Source: an uncultured Pseudorhodoferax sp.
Lineage (GTDB): Bacteria; Pseudomonadota; Gammaproteobacteria; Burkholderiales; Burkholderiaceae
Direction: 5' to 3'
DNA length: 5,523 bases
Assembly: GCA_913776795.1 (NCBI GenBank)
Contig: CAJYRH010000613.1
Location: forward strand, 1-5,523
Part shown: positions 1-5,512 of the stretch, piece after piece
How the letters are laid out: each line of letters opens with the position of its first letter
Position numbering within the stretch: the first letter of the stretch is position 1
Program-made: the position numbers and the translations under genes
The notes under the pieces: generated by a model
The model's database searches: none
What the model saw: the letters and a program-made list of their open reading frames with translations, nothing else
What the model was told of the DNA's origin: nothing

Positions 1-303
1 CGGGCCGATGTTGTAGCCGCCCAGCATGGTGCCCAGCAGTTCGGTGGCCTTGGCGCGCGAGATCAGCGGGCTCTTCTCGGTGCCGTGGGCGACGGCGGCC
101 AGGTAGCTGGCCTTGACCTTGGCGGCGTCGTCCACACCGGCCGGCACGCGGTGGGTGATCAGGTTCAGCAGGAACGCTTCCTCGCCCGCGGGCGGCGCCT
201 TCAGCAGCTCGACGAGCTCGGCCGTCTGCTTTGCCGACAAGGGCAGCGGCGGGATGCCGAGTGCGGCACGCTCGGCAACATGTTCACGGTAGGCTTGCAA
301 CAT
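1..303 (-). CDS. acnB: Aconitate hydratase B (aconitase B), N-terminal 101 residues, runs off the left edge
   Basis: AcnB is the bifunctional aconitate hydratase/2-methylisocitrate dehydratase that interconverts citrate and isocitrate through cis-aconitate in the cytoplasmic TCA cycle, using a 4Fe-4S cluster. Only the first 101 of about 860 residues are present, so the cluster cysteines and active site lie outside. What is visible is the N-terminal HEAT-like domain specific to AcnB: it begins MLQAYREHVAERAALGIPP and contains LVELLKAPPAGEEAFLLNL at about residues 32-50 and ELLGTMLGGYNIGP at 88-101. These closely match the E. coli AcnB N-terminus as I remember it. The start at 303 is supported by GGAGAAG at 310-316, six bases upstream. 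It is the last gene of the five-gene minus-strand run, 48 bp after the exported protein gene. The reading frame is open to the window edge. Confidence 0.95.
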   Translation of the reverse strand, partial: MLQAYREHVAERAALGIPPLPLSAKQTAELVELLKAPPAGEEAFLLNLITHRVPAGVDDAAKVKASYLAAVAHGTEKSPLISRAKATELLGTMLGGYNIGP

Positions 304-309
304 GGCGTT

Positions 310-316
310 CTTCTCC
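310..316 (-). promoter_or_regulatory. Ribosome binding site of acnB
   Basis: On the minus strand GGAGAAG lies six bases before the ATG at 303-301. It fixes the acnB start and lies in the 48-bp gap after the preceding gene. I see no convincing separate promoter or terminator in that gap, so acnB is probably read from upstream. Confidence 0.7.
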
Positions 317-351
317 GGTTCTGGGATGTGGGGAAAGGGATCGGCGCACGC

Positions 352-1014
352 TCAACGGCTGGCGCCAGGCTGCGCAGCAACTGCCGTGCCGGCGGGGACC
401 TGTGCCGGCGCAGGCGCGGCGTCCAGCACGCTGGGCGGCGGGGTCAGCTTGAACTGCTCGGCCACGGCCACTTGCTGCGGGCTCTTGCATTCGTCGGCCA
501 TGCGCTGGCCCAGCTTGTGGTTCATGAGCATGGACTTGTTGGCCAGCTGCAACCAGACGGCGCCGGCGTGCGCATCCTCCAGCCGGATGGCGCCCGTGGT
601 GGTGGGTACAGGGACCAGGCGGTAACGCGTCTTGGCGATCTGCAGGTCGAAGTAGCCGGGCTTGGCGGCATCGGCCGTCAGCTGCACCGTGTTGCCGAGC
701 TCGCACGGCAGCGAGCCGACATGCACGCGTTCGGCGATCGACAGTTCGGCAGCACCCAGCACGGCTTCGGCGGCCGGTGCGTGGGTGGCCAGCTGATCGA
801 CGTCGAGCTTGCCCTTGGCGGGCGCGGCTTTCCTGGCCGTGGTCGCCTTGGCATTGGCAGCAGGTGCCTTGGCCGTGGCGCTGCTCTTGGCAACAGGCTT
901 GGCTGCCGGCTTGGCCGCGGGCGCCTTCGCAGGCGCCTTGGCGGCGTCGCTCTGGGCCAGGGCAACACTGGCCGAGGCGGCCAGAACCAGGGTCAACAGC
1001 GTGGACTTCAACAT
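352..1014 (-). CDS. Exported protein of unknown function, Ala/Lys/Pro-rich linker plus two-cysteine C-terminal domain
   Basis: I do not recognise a named family with certainty. The 220-residue product starts with a signal peptide (residues 1-20, one Lys then a hydrophobic stretch, likely cleaved at ALA|QS), so it should be periplasmic. Residues 23-68 are an Ala/Lys/Pro-rich low-complexity linker. Residues 70-195 look like a folded domain with only two cysteines, Cys104 (LPCELGN) and Cys176 (DECKSP), which could form a disulfide. Between them lie TTGAIRLED (about 139-147), Trp154 and NKSMLM (159-164). This order resembles the MliC/PliC c-type lysozyme inhibitor pattern (Cys, then SASGAR-like, then W and K-G-L elements, then Cys), but the match is loose. 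The tail from 199 is again Ala/Pro-rich. The ATG at 1014 is preferred because AAGGAGG lies seven bases upstream. The alternative ATG at 1020 overlaps the lyase stop as ATGA but is only one base from that site. The gene lies between the lyase gene and acnB, apparently in one operon. Confidence 0.85.
   Translation of the reverse strand: MLKSTLLTLVLAASASVALAQSDAAKAPAKAPAAKPAAKPVAKSSATAKAPAANAKATTARKAAPAKGKLDVDQLATHAPAAEAVLGAAELSIAERVHVGSLPCELGNTVQLTADAAKPGYFDLQIAKTRYRLVPVPTTTGAIRLEDAHAGAVWLQLANKSMLMNHKLGQRMADECKSPQQVAVAEQFKLTPPPSVLDAAPAPAQVPAGTAVAAQPGASR
811..945 (-). repeat. Low-complexity Ala/Lys/Pro-rich coding repeat
   Basis: About 45 codons encode irregular repeats of the type KAPA, AAKP and KPVAK, in residues 24-68 of the exported protein. 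The composition is like histone-H1-type or TonB-type linkers. Because it follows a signal peptide, an extended, positively charged periplasmic spacer is more likely than DNA binding. Length may vary between strains. Confidence 0.7.
955..1014 (-). other. Signal peptide coding segment of the exported protein
   Basis: Residues 1-20 (MLKSTLLTLVLAASASVALA) have a short basic start, a hydrophobic core and an A-L-A site before Gln-Ser, a standard Sec signal with signal peptidase I cleavage. There is no lipobox cysteine, so a lipoprotein is unlikely. Confidence 0.75.
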
Positions 1015-1016
1015 GC

Positions 1017-2045
1017 TCATGCCTCCTTGGCCGGCGCGGTCTGGGCCGGATGGTCGGAAAAGTAAGACTGCATTTCGGCAGGCAGGGGCCGGCCGGTCTG
1101 GTGTGCACGTTCCAGCACCTGCCAGCAGGAGCGGTAGCTGGCCCGGTCGTGCAACTGCTTCTCGAACGCCACAGGCGCCCACTCGGCCGACACTGCGGCC
1201 TGGATCAGGCGGCCCGCGGTGTCGATTTCTTCGGCGCTGGGGGCCAGTGCTTCGACGATGGGGCGGATCTGCGCCGGGTGGATGCTCCACATGCGCGTGT
1301 AGCCGAACTCACGCGCGGCACGGCGGGCGGCCGCGCGCATGGCGTCGGCATCGCTGAACTCGGTGACCACGCAGTGCGACGGCACCTTGCCATGTGCGTG
1401 GCAGGCCGAGGCGATCTCGAGCTTGGCACGCACCACCAGCGGATGCGTGAACTGGCCCTGGGCGCTCATGCCCTCGGCCGGGATCGCGCCCGCATGGGCA
1501 GAAACGAAGTCCATGAGCCCGAAGCTGATGGATTGGACACGCGGGTGCGCGGCGATGTCAAAGGCGCGGTGCACGGCAGCCGGCGACTCGACCAGCACCT
1601 GCAGCGGCAGGTCGGCCGCGCCGGCGGCCCGCAATGCGCGCTCGGCGCGCTCGACGTCCTGCACGCTTTCGACCTTGGGCACCATGATGTGGGCCAGGCG
1701 CGCTCCGGCCTGACCGGCGATGGTGGCCATGTCGGCCTCGAAGGCCGGGTGGTCGACCGGGTGCACGCGCACCGCCACGCGGGCGCGCGGGTCCGCCGCC
1801 TGTGCGAGCGCGACGACCAGCGCGGCATGGTCGGCCTCGCCACCGACAGGGGCGCCGTCCTCGCAGTCCAGCGTCACGTCGAACACGCAGGCGCCGAACT
1901 CTTCGATCATCTCGGCCTGCAGCGCCAGGCTCTTGCGCATGCGCAGCTCGACGCCGCTGTAGTGGTCGCACACCGGCAGCACGATCTGGCCGGCGTGTGC
2001 GCCCAGCAGCACGTCACGCGGGTGGGCTGGATGCGAACGGCTCAT
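1017..2045 (-). CDS. Stand-alone CitE-like / HpcH-HpaI family CoA-ester lyase
   Basis: This 342-residue protein belongs to the HpcH/HpaI aldolase/citrate lyase beta-subunit superfamily, TIM-barrel enzymes that make or break C-C bonds of CoA thioesters or 2-keto acids with a divalent metal. Visible family elements are TLDCEDGAP (58-66, the usual D-x-E-D), AVRVHP with Arg93, MVPKVES with Lys124, VLVESP with Glu153 and FGLMDF with Asp179 (likely metal ligands), and MWSIHPAQI with His256. It is longer than typical CitE (about 290 residues), with extra sequence at both ends. No citrate lyase alpha, gamma or holo-enzyme genes are in the window, so it is probably not a citrate lyase subunit. Malyl-, citramalyl- or methylmalyl-CoA lyase or thioesterase activity is possible, but the substrate cannot be read from the sequence. 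Its ATG overlaps the tam stop (ATGA, 2042-2045), and its own site is weak (GAAGA), suggesting translational coupling. Confidence 0.88.
   Translation of the reverse strand: MSRSHPAHPRDVLLGAHAGQIVLPVCDHYSGVELRMRKSLALQAEMIEEFGACVFDVTLDCEDGAPVGGEADHAALVVALAQAADPRARVAVRVHPVDHPAFEADMATIAGQAGARLAHIMVPKVESVQDVERAERALRAAGAADLPLQVLVESPAAVHRAFDIAAHPRVQSISFGLMDFVSAHAGAIPAEGMSAQGQFTHPLVVRAKLEIASACHAHGKVPSHCVVTEFSDADAMRAAARRAAREFGYTRMWSIHPAQIRPIVEALAPSAEEIDTAGRLIQAAVSAEWAPVAFEKQLHDRASYRSCWQVLERAHQTGRPLPAEMQSYFSDHPAQTAPAKEA
1022..1028 (-). promoter_or_regulatory. Strong ribosome binding site that decides the start of the exported protein
   Basis: AAGGAGG on the minus strand lies inside the end of the lyase gene. 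It is seven bases before the ATG at 1014 but only one base before the ATG at 1020, so the 1014 start is favoured. It is the strongest Shine-Dalgarno match in the window. Confidence 0.7.
2042..2045 (-). other. ATGA stop/start overlap between tam and the lyase gene
   Basis: On the minus strand the bases ATGA (2045 down to 2042) contain both the lyase start ATG and the tam stop TGA. This arrangement usually means the downstream gene is translated by re-initiation after the upstream one, keeping the products in a fixed ratio. Confidence 0.8.
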
Positions 2046-2848
2046 GGTGCGGAATCTTCGGCCTTGCGGGCCATGATGAACAGGCGCGGGAAGGCCAGCA
2101 GGCGCTGGCCATCGGCGCGCAGGGAATAGGCCGCATCGATGCGCTGCTCGTACGCGGCCAGAAAGCCGACCCGCTGCGCATCGGACAGGCGCTCGACGAA
2201 AGGCCGCAGACCCGTGCTGCGCAGCCAATCAACGATGGCGCCCGGACCGGCCATGCGGTGCTGGTAAATGGTGTGCCAGACATCGACCTCGGCCGCCAGC
2301 GGGGCCAGCAGGTCGTAGTAGCGGCCAATGCCCAGCAGCGGCGTGCGCAGGTGCTCGGCGTCGCCGATCTGCGCGGCCCAGGCCGGATCGCTTGCGACCT
2401 CGCGCATCAGCCGGTGCGAGGGCTCCTGCCAGTTGTCCGGCATCTGGATGGCCAGCACGCCGCCGGGGGCCAGCAGACCGAACAGCCGCGGCAGCAGTTC
2501 GGCATGGCCGGGAACCCATTGCAGTGCCGCGTTGGCGAACAGCAGATCAGGGGCTTCGCCCGGGGCAGGTGCCCAAGTTGCAATGTCGGCTTGGGTGAAT
2601 TGGGCGCTGGGCAGCCGATCACGCGCACTGGCCAGCATGGACGCCGAGTTGTCGACGCCCAGGACGCGGGCCTGCGGAAACCTTCGGACCAGCAATTCGG
2701 TGGAGTTGCCCGGGCCGCAGCCCAGGTCCACCGCGAAGATCGCACGCGCGGCCCCGCGCACGGAGGGCACACGGGCCAGCAGTTCGGCCGCCGGACGCGT
2801 GCGCTCGTCCTCAAAGCGACGGTACAGCGCAGGATTCCAGTCGGCCAT
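2042..2848 (-). CDS. tam: Trans-aconitate 2-methyltransferase
   Basis: Tam transfers a methyl group from S-adenosylmethionine to trans-aconitate, a spontaneous isomer of the aconitase intermediate cis-aconitate and an inhibitor of aconitase. The 268-residue product follows the E. coli Tam pattern closely: [20 protein letters not shown] at the N-terminus, the class I SAM-binding motif [11 protein letters not shown] (40-50), an acidic residue in LGVDNSASM (Asp66), [12 protein letters not shown] (104-115), [10 protein letters not shown] (124-133), [12 protein letters not shown] and a C-terminal [13 protein letters not shown] (250-262). Length is close to the roughly 252 residues of E. coli. The ATG at 2848 fits the conserved MxDWNP start although its ribosome site is poor. 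It lies 23 nt after the mdh stop, which suggests read-through translation from mdh, and it shares the operon with acnB, whose by-product it handles. Confidence 0.94.
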   Translation of the reverse strand: MADWNPALYRRFEDERTRPAAELLARVPSVRGAARAIFAVDLGCGPGNSTELLVRRFPQARVLGVDNSASMLASARDRLPSAQFTQADIATWAPAPGEAPDLLFANAALQWVPGHAELLPRLFGLLAPGGVLAIQMPDNWQEPSHRLMREVASDPAWAAQIGDAEHLRTPLLGIGRYYDLLAPLAAEVDVWHTIYQHRMAGPGAIVDWLRSTGLRPFVERLSDAQRVGFLAAYEQRIDAAYSLRADGQRLLAFPRLFIMARKAEDSAP

Positions 2849-2871
2849 GGGCGCGTGCGAGGGTCCGTGGA

Positions 2872-3858
2872 TCAGAGCAGGTGGGCGACGCCGGCCTGCT
2901 CGTCCTGCAGTTCCTTGAGCGTCTTGTTGATGCGTTCCTGGCTGAATGCGTCGATCTCCAGGCCCTCGACCAGCTTGTACTCGCCGTTCTCGCAGGTGAC
3001 AGGGAAGCCGAACATGACGTCCTTCGGGATGCCGTACTGGCCATCCGACGGGATGCCCATGGTGACCCACTTGCCATTGGTGCCCAGGGCCCAGTCGCGC
3101 ATGTGGTCGATGGCAGCGTTGGCCGCCGAGGCCGCCGACGACAGACCACGCGCCTCGATGATGGCGGCGCCGCGCTTGCCCACGGTCGGCAGGAAGGTGT
3201 CGGCGTTCCAGACCTGGTCGTTGATCATCTTGGCCACGCTCTCGCCGCCGATGGTGGCGAAGCGGTAGTCGGCGTACATCGTCGGCGAGTGGTTGCCCCA
3301 GACGGTCAGCTTCTCGATGTCGGCCACGGCCTTGCCGGTCTTGGCAGCCAGTTGGCTGGCGGCGCGGTTGTGGTCCAGGCGCAGCATGGCGGTGAAATTC
3401 TTGCGCGGCAGGTCCGGTGCGCTCTTCATGGCGATGTAGGCGTTGGTGTTGGCCGGGTTGCCGACCACCAGCACCTTGACATTGCGGCTGGCGACGGCGT
3501 TCAGTGCCTTGCCCTGCGCCGTGAAAATGGCGCCGTTGACGGCCAGCAGCTCGGCACGCTCCATGCCGGGGCCACGGGGACGCGAGCCGACCAGCAACGC
3601 GTAGTCGGTGTCCTTGAAAGCCGTCATCGGATCGCTGTGGGCCTCCATGCCTGCCAGCAGCGGGAAGGCACAGTCCTCCAGCTCCATCATCACGCCCTTC
3701 AGCGCCTTCTGGGCCTTCTCGTCGGGAATCTCAAGCAGCTGCAGGATCACCGGCTGGTCCTTGCCCAGCATTTCGCCGGAGGCGATGCGGAACAGGAGGG
3801 CGTAACCGATTTGGCCAGCGGCACCGGTGACGGCCACGCGGACAGGCTTTTTGCTCAT
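2872..3858 (-). CDS. mdh: NAD-dependent malate dehydrogenase
   Basis: Mdh oxidises malate to oxaloacetate with NAD+ in the cytoplasm, the last TCA step. The 328-residue product is of the cytosolic/MDH type 2 kind common in betaproteobacteria. The Rossmann motif TGAAGQIGY is at 11-19. The mobile loop [11 protein letters not shown] (91-101) carries substrate arginines 93, 95 and probably 101. LRLDHNRA (159-166) supplies catalytic Asp162 and substrate Arg165, and WGNHSP (187-192) supplies the proton-relay His190. A conserved [10 protein letters not shown] lies at 269-278. All expected catalytic residues are present. The start [10 protein letters not shown] at 3858 is chosen because GGAG at 3867-3870 lies eight bases upstream and the nucleotide-binding strand follows at once, as in relatives. 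An in-frame ATG at 3915 has no ribosome site. It is the first gene of the minus-strand run, with the divergent control region directly upstream. Confidence 0.97.
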   Translation of the reverse strand: MSKKPVRVAVTGAAGQIGYALLFRIASGEMLGKDQPVILQLLEIPDEKAQKALKGVMMELEDCAFPLLAGMEAHSDPMTAFKDTDYALLVGSRPRGPGMERAELLAVNGAIFTAQGKALNAVASRNVKVLVVGNPANTNAYIAMKSAPDLPRKNFTAMLRLDHNRAASQLAAKTGKAVADIEKLTVWGNHSPTMYADYRFATIGGESVAKMINDQVWNADTFLPTVGKRGAAIIEARGLSSAASAANAAIDHMRDWALGTNGKWVTMGIPSDGQYGIPKDVMFGFPVTCENGEYKLVEGLEIDAFSQERINKTLKELQDEQAGVAHLL

Positions 3859-3944
3859 GGGGAAGGCTCCGGGAAAGGAAGGAGGGAGAAAACCCCCGCC
3901 CAGGCGACGAAACATGAGCGCGCGGGCCCGGGGGACAGCCTTAG

Positions 3945-3974
3945 AGTTTACCCCTGTTCCGCCACGGCGGTCAA
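3945..3974 (-). promoter_or_regulatory. Candidate sigma-70 promoter of the mdh operon
   Basis: Read on the minus strand, TTGACC (3974-3969, five of six matches to the -35 consensus) is followed after 18 bases by TAAACT (3950-3945, four of six matches to -10). Transcription would start near 3938, giving an mdh leader of about 80 nt. The spacer contains an inverted repeat CCGCC-AC-GGCGG (3959-3970). The operator cluster ends four bases upstream of the -35 box, so a protein bound there could contact or block RNA polymerase. Confidence 0.55.
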
Positions 3975-3975
3975 T

Positions 3976-4003
3976 TTGTCTTATGTCTTATATAAGATAA
4001 GAT
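3976..4003 (+). promoter_or_regulatory. Candidate gntR promoter overlapping the operator
   Basis: On the plus strand TTGTCT (3976-3981) and TAAGAT (3998-4003) are spaced 16 bases apart, each matching the sigma-70 consensus at four of six positions. The palindrome fills the spacer, so binding would be expected to repress gntR itself. The call is weak because both boxes are also made of the repeated operator half-sites. Confidence 0.35.
3978..4003. promoter_or_regulatory. Palindromic operator cluster, probable GntR-family binding site
   Basis: TCTTATATAAGA at 3986-3997 is a perfect 12-bp palindrome. Further copies of its half-sites flank it: TCTTAT at 3979-3984 on the left, and ATAAGA at 3997-4002 on the right, sharing one base with the core. 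This gives four half-sites in 26 bp. The position between a GntR-family gene and the divergent mdh operon makes the neighbouring regulator the natural binder, as such proteins bind palindromes as dimers. Binding by this protein is inferred, not shown. I saw no second copy upstream of sdhC. Confidence 0.7.
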
Positions 4004-4116
4004 TGCCGACGCTGCAGCACGGGTTGCGGCACCACCTGCGCGGGCATGGAAGGTTGGCAGCCAGCCGACTGTCCGCGCGACTTCCAACCCCGCCAGCCAT
4101 TCCGTTGCCTGGTCCC

Positions 4117-4929
4117 ATGCTCCAGTCCATGCCCGCATCCGCTTCCGGCCATGCCGCCGACACCGCGACCGACACCGGGCCGGCCACCACGCCCGCATTC
4201 AGCCCGCTCTACCAACAGATCAAGGCCCTCATCCTCCAGAGCCTGCAGGCAGGCGAATGGAAACCAGGCGAGCTGATACCGAGCGAGATCGAACTGGCAG
4301 CCCGCTACCGGGTGAGCCAGGGCACGGTGCGCAAGGCGGTCGACGAACTGGCCGGCGACAACCTGCTGGTGCGACGGCAGGGGAAGGGCACCTTCGTGGC
4401 CACGCACACCGAACAGCATGTGCGCTACCGCTTCCTGAAGCTGGTGCCCGATGACGGCGACCAGAACCGCGAAGGCCCGGCCCAACGCAACGTCCTGGAA
4501 TGTCGGCGCACCCGGGCCAGCGCGGAAATCGCCCGTGCGCTGGCATTGCGCAGCAGCGATGCCGTCATGCAGGTGCGACGCGTGCTCTCCTTCACCGGAC
4601 AGGACGGTGCGCAGGTGCCTACCATCCTGGAGGACCTCTGGCTGCCGGGCGGGCCCTTCAAGGGACTGACAGCCGAGCGCATGTCCAGCTTTCGCGGGCC
4701 GACCTATGCCCTGTTCGAAAGCGAATTCGGCGTGCGCATGGTGCGCGCCGAAGAAAGAATCCGCGCCGTCCTCCCCGACGCGGAGCAGGCCGGCATTCTG
4801 CAGATCGCCTCCGGCATGCCTTTGCTGAGCGTGGAGCGCGTGGCCTACACCTACAACGACACACCGATGGAGCTGCGGCGCGGGCTCTACCGCACCGACA
4901 CGCACCACTACCGCAACGATCTGAGCTGA
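4117..4929 (+). CDS. GntR-family transcriptional regulator, HutC/UTRA subfamily
   Basis: The 270-residue protein has an unstructured N-terminus (1-27), a GntR winged helix-turn-helix at about 29-95 and an effector-binding UTRA domain at about 120-265. The DNA-binding domain shows SPLYQQIKALIL, IPSEIELAARYRVSQGTVRKA (54-74) and the wing RRQGKGTFVA (86-95). The UTRA domain shows TILEDLWLPG (169-178) and a late LLSVERVAYTYND (247-259). Such proteins usually act as dimers that leave DNA on binding a small metabolite. Here a TCA intermediate is a reasonable guess from the neighbours, but the ligand is not readable. The start is uncertain: ATG 4117 and ATG 4129 are both in frame, an in-frame TTG lies at 4105, and none has a good ribosome site. 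It is divergent from mdh and upstream of sdhC in the same direction. Confidence 0.93.
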   Translation: MLQSMPASASGHAADTATDTGPATTPAFSPLYQQIKALILQSLQAGEWKPGELIPSEIELAARYRVSQGTVRKAVDELAGDNLLVRRQGKGTFVATHTEQHVRYRFLKLVPDDGDQNREGPAQRNVLECRRTRASAEIARALALRSSDAVMQVRRVLSFTGQDGAQVPTILEDLWLPGGPFKGLTAERMSSFRGPTYALFESEFGVRMVRAEERIRAVLPDAEQAGILQIASGMPLLSVERVAYTYNDTPMELRRGLYRTDTHHYRNDLS

Positions 4930-5065
4930 GATTGGTGCGGCGGCAGACGCATGTGCGACTGCCGCTGCAACCCTTCGTCGCGTTTGCCCTGTTGCATTGC
5001 AATAGAATTTTGGGCTGACTGCCGCGACACAATTACAAGGCAGTTACATCCACGAAAGCGCATTC
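4930..5065 (+). promoter_or_regulatory. gntR-sdhC intergenic region, likely sdh promoter area
   Basis: These 136 bp hold the hairpin above, an inverted repeat TTGCA-T-TGCAA at 4992-5002, and an AT-richer stretch with TAGAAT at 5003-5008 that could be a -10 box, though no good -35 lies at the right distance. The sdhC ribosome site is weak (GAAAG about eight bases before the ATG). A promoter for the sdh operon is likely here by position, but I cannot place it with confidence. Confidence 0.45.
4936..4969 (+). terminator. Strong hairpin just after gntR, possible terminator or attenuator
   Basis: Bases 4936-4946 pair with 4959-4969 as an 11-bp stem with one G-T wobble (core GCGGCAG with CTGCCGC). 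An inner CGC/GCG stem closed by a four-base loop sits within the apical part after one A-A mismatch. It begins seven bases after the gntR stop. There is no run of T downstream, so it is not a textbook intrinsic terminator. It could instead slow polymerase, protect the 3' end, or partly separate gntR from sdhC. Confidence 0.5.
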
Positions 5066-5512
5066 ATGACAGAAGCCGCCTCCTCAGCCCGCCCCAAACG
5101 CCCGCAGTTCCGCAACATCAATGCCCTGACCGACCTGCCGACCTACCGCCTGCCGGCGGCCGGCTGGGTGTCCATCCTGCACCGCGCCAGCGGCGTGCTG
5201 ATGTTCCTGCTGATGCCCTTCATCATCTGGATGTTTGACACCTCGGTTTCTTCCGAGCTGTCGTTCGCTCGCTTCAAGGCGGCCTTCAACACGGGCATCG
5301 GCCTCGTACCGGGCTGGTTCATCAAGCTGGTCGCATTGGCGCTCATGTGGGCCTACCTGCACCACTTCATTGCGGGCCTGCGCCATCTGTGGATGGACGT
5401 CAGCCACGACGCAGTCACCAAGGATTTCGGCAAGAGCTCCGCCGTCGCCGTGCTGGCACTGAGTCTGGGCCTCACGCTGGTGCTGGGCCTGAAGCTGTTC
5501 GGCGTGTACTGA
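5066..5512 (+). CDS. sdhC: Succinate dehydrogenase cytochrome b556 subunit
   Basis: SdhC is one of two membrane anchors of succinate dehydrogenase (complex II). It helps bind haem b and ubiquinone so that electrons from succinate reach the quinone pool. The 148-residue protein has a soluble N-terminus with the typical RPQFRNINALTDLPTYRLP, then SILHRASG (36-43), whose Ser36 and Arg40 match the quinone-site Ser27 and Arg31 of E. coli. Three membrane helices lie at about 41-57, 84-105 and 124-146. HHFIAGLRHLWMD (99-111) fits the SdhC family signature, with His100 the likely haem ligand (E. coli His84). Length is slightly above the roughly 129 of E. coli because of the N-terminus. The ATG at 5066 is the only sensible start. 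The stop lies 11 bases before the window edge, and sdhD would be expected next. Confidence 0.96.
   Translation: MTEAASSARPKRPQFRNINALTDLPTYRLPAAGWVSILHRASGVLMFLLMPFIIWMFDTSVSSELSFARFKAAFNTGIGLVPGWFIKLVALALMWAYLHHFIAGLRHLWMDVSHDAVTKDFGKSSAVAVLALSLGLTLVLGLKLFGVY

Larger units (their letters stand above)
3859..4116. promoter_or_regulatory. Divergent mdh / gntR control region (258 bp)
   Basis: This is the only long non-coding stretch in the window. From left to right it holds the mdh ribosome site (GGAG, 3867-3870), a GC-rich transcribed leader, a candidate mdh promoter (3945-3974), the palindromic operator cluster (3978-4003) that overlaps a candidate gntR promoter, and about 110 bp of probable gntR leader without a clear ribosome site. 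The AT-rich operator stands out sharply against the GC-rich surroundings. Confidence 0.8.

Noticed and set aside
811..945. Histone H1-like DNA-binding protein suggested by the Ala/Lys/Pro-rich stretch
   Set aside because: The stretch follows a cleavable signal peptide, so the protein should be outside the cytoplasm. The composition fits a flexible periplasmic linker better.
85..1065. Long open frame on the plus strand opposite acnB and the exported protein gene
   Set aside because: The translation is Gly/Arg/Gln-rich with no recognisable motif and lies opposite two well-supported minus-strand genes. Long antisense frames are expected at this GC content.
1015..1290. Upstream extension of the exported protein frame to 1290
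   Set aside because: It would overlap the lyase gene by more than 250 bp and bury the clear signal peptide inside the protein.
777..3268. Overlapping long plus-strand frames (777-2129, 1802-3268) opposite the lyase, tam and mdh genes
   Set aside because: They mirror real coding sequence, are rich in Arg/Ala/His, and show no domain or ribosome site.
3859..3915. N-terminal extension of Mdh to the in-frame ATG at 3915
   Set aside because: The extra 19 residues are Gly/Pro-rich and unlike known Mdh N-termini, there is no ribosome site before that ATG, and a good one precedes the ATG at 3858.
2881..4116. Upstream extension of the GntR frame through the control region and opposite mdh
   Set aside because: The frame happens to stay open, but it crosses the operator region and mdh on the other strand. 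The GntR domain begins shortly after the ATG at 4117.
3988..4908. Long minus-strand frame opposite gntR
   Set aside because: It is the complement of a gene with clear GntR and UTRA motifs and encodes nothing recognisable.
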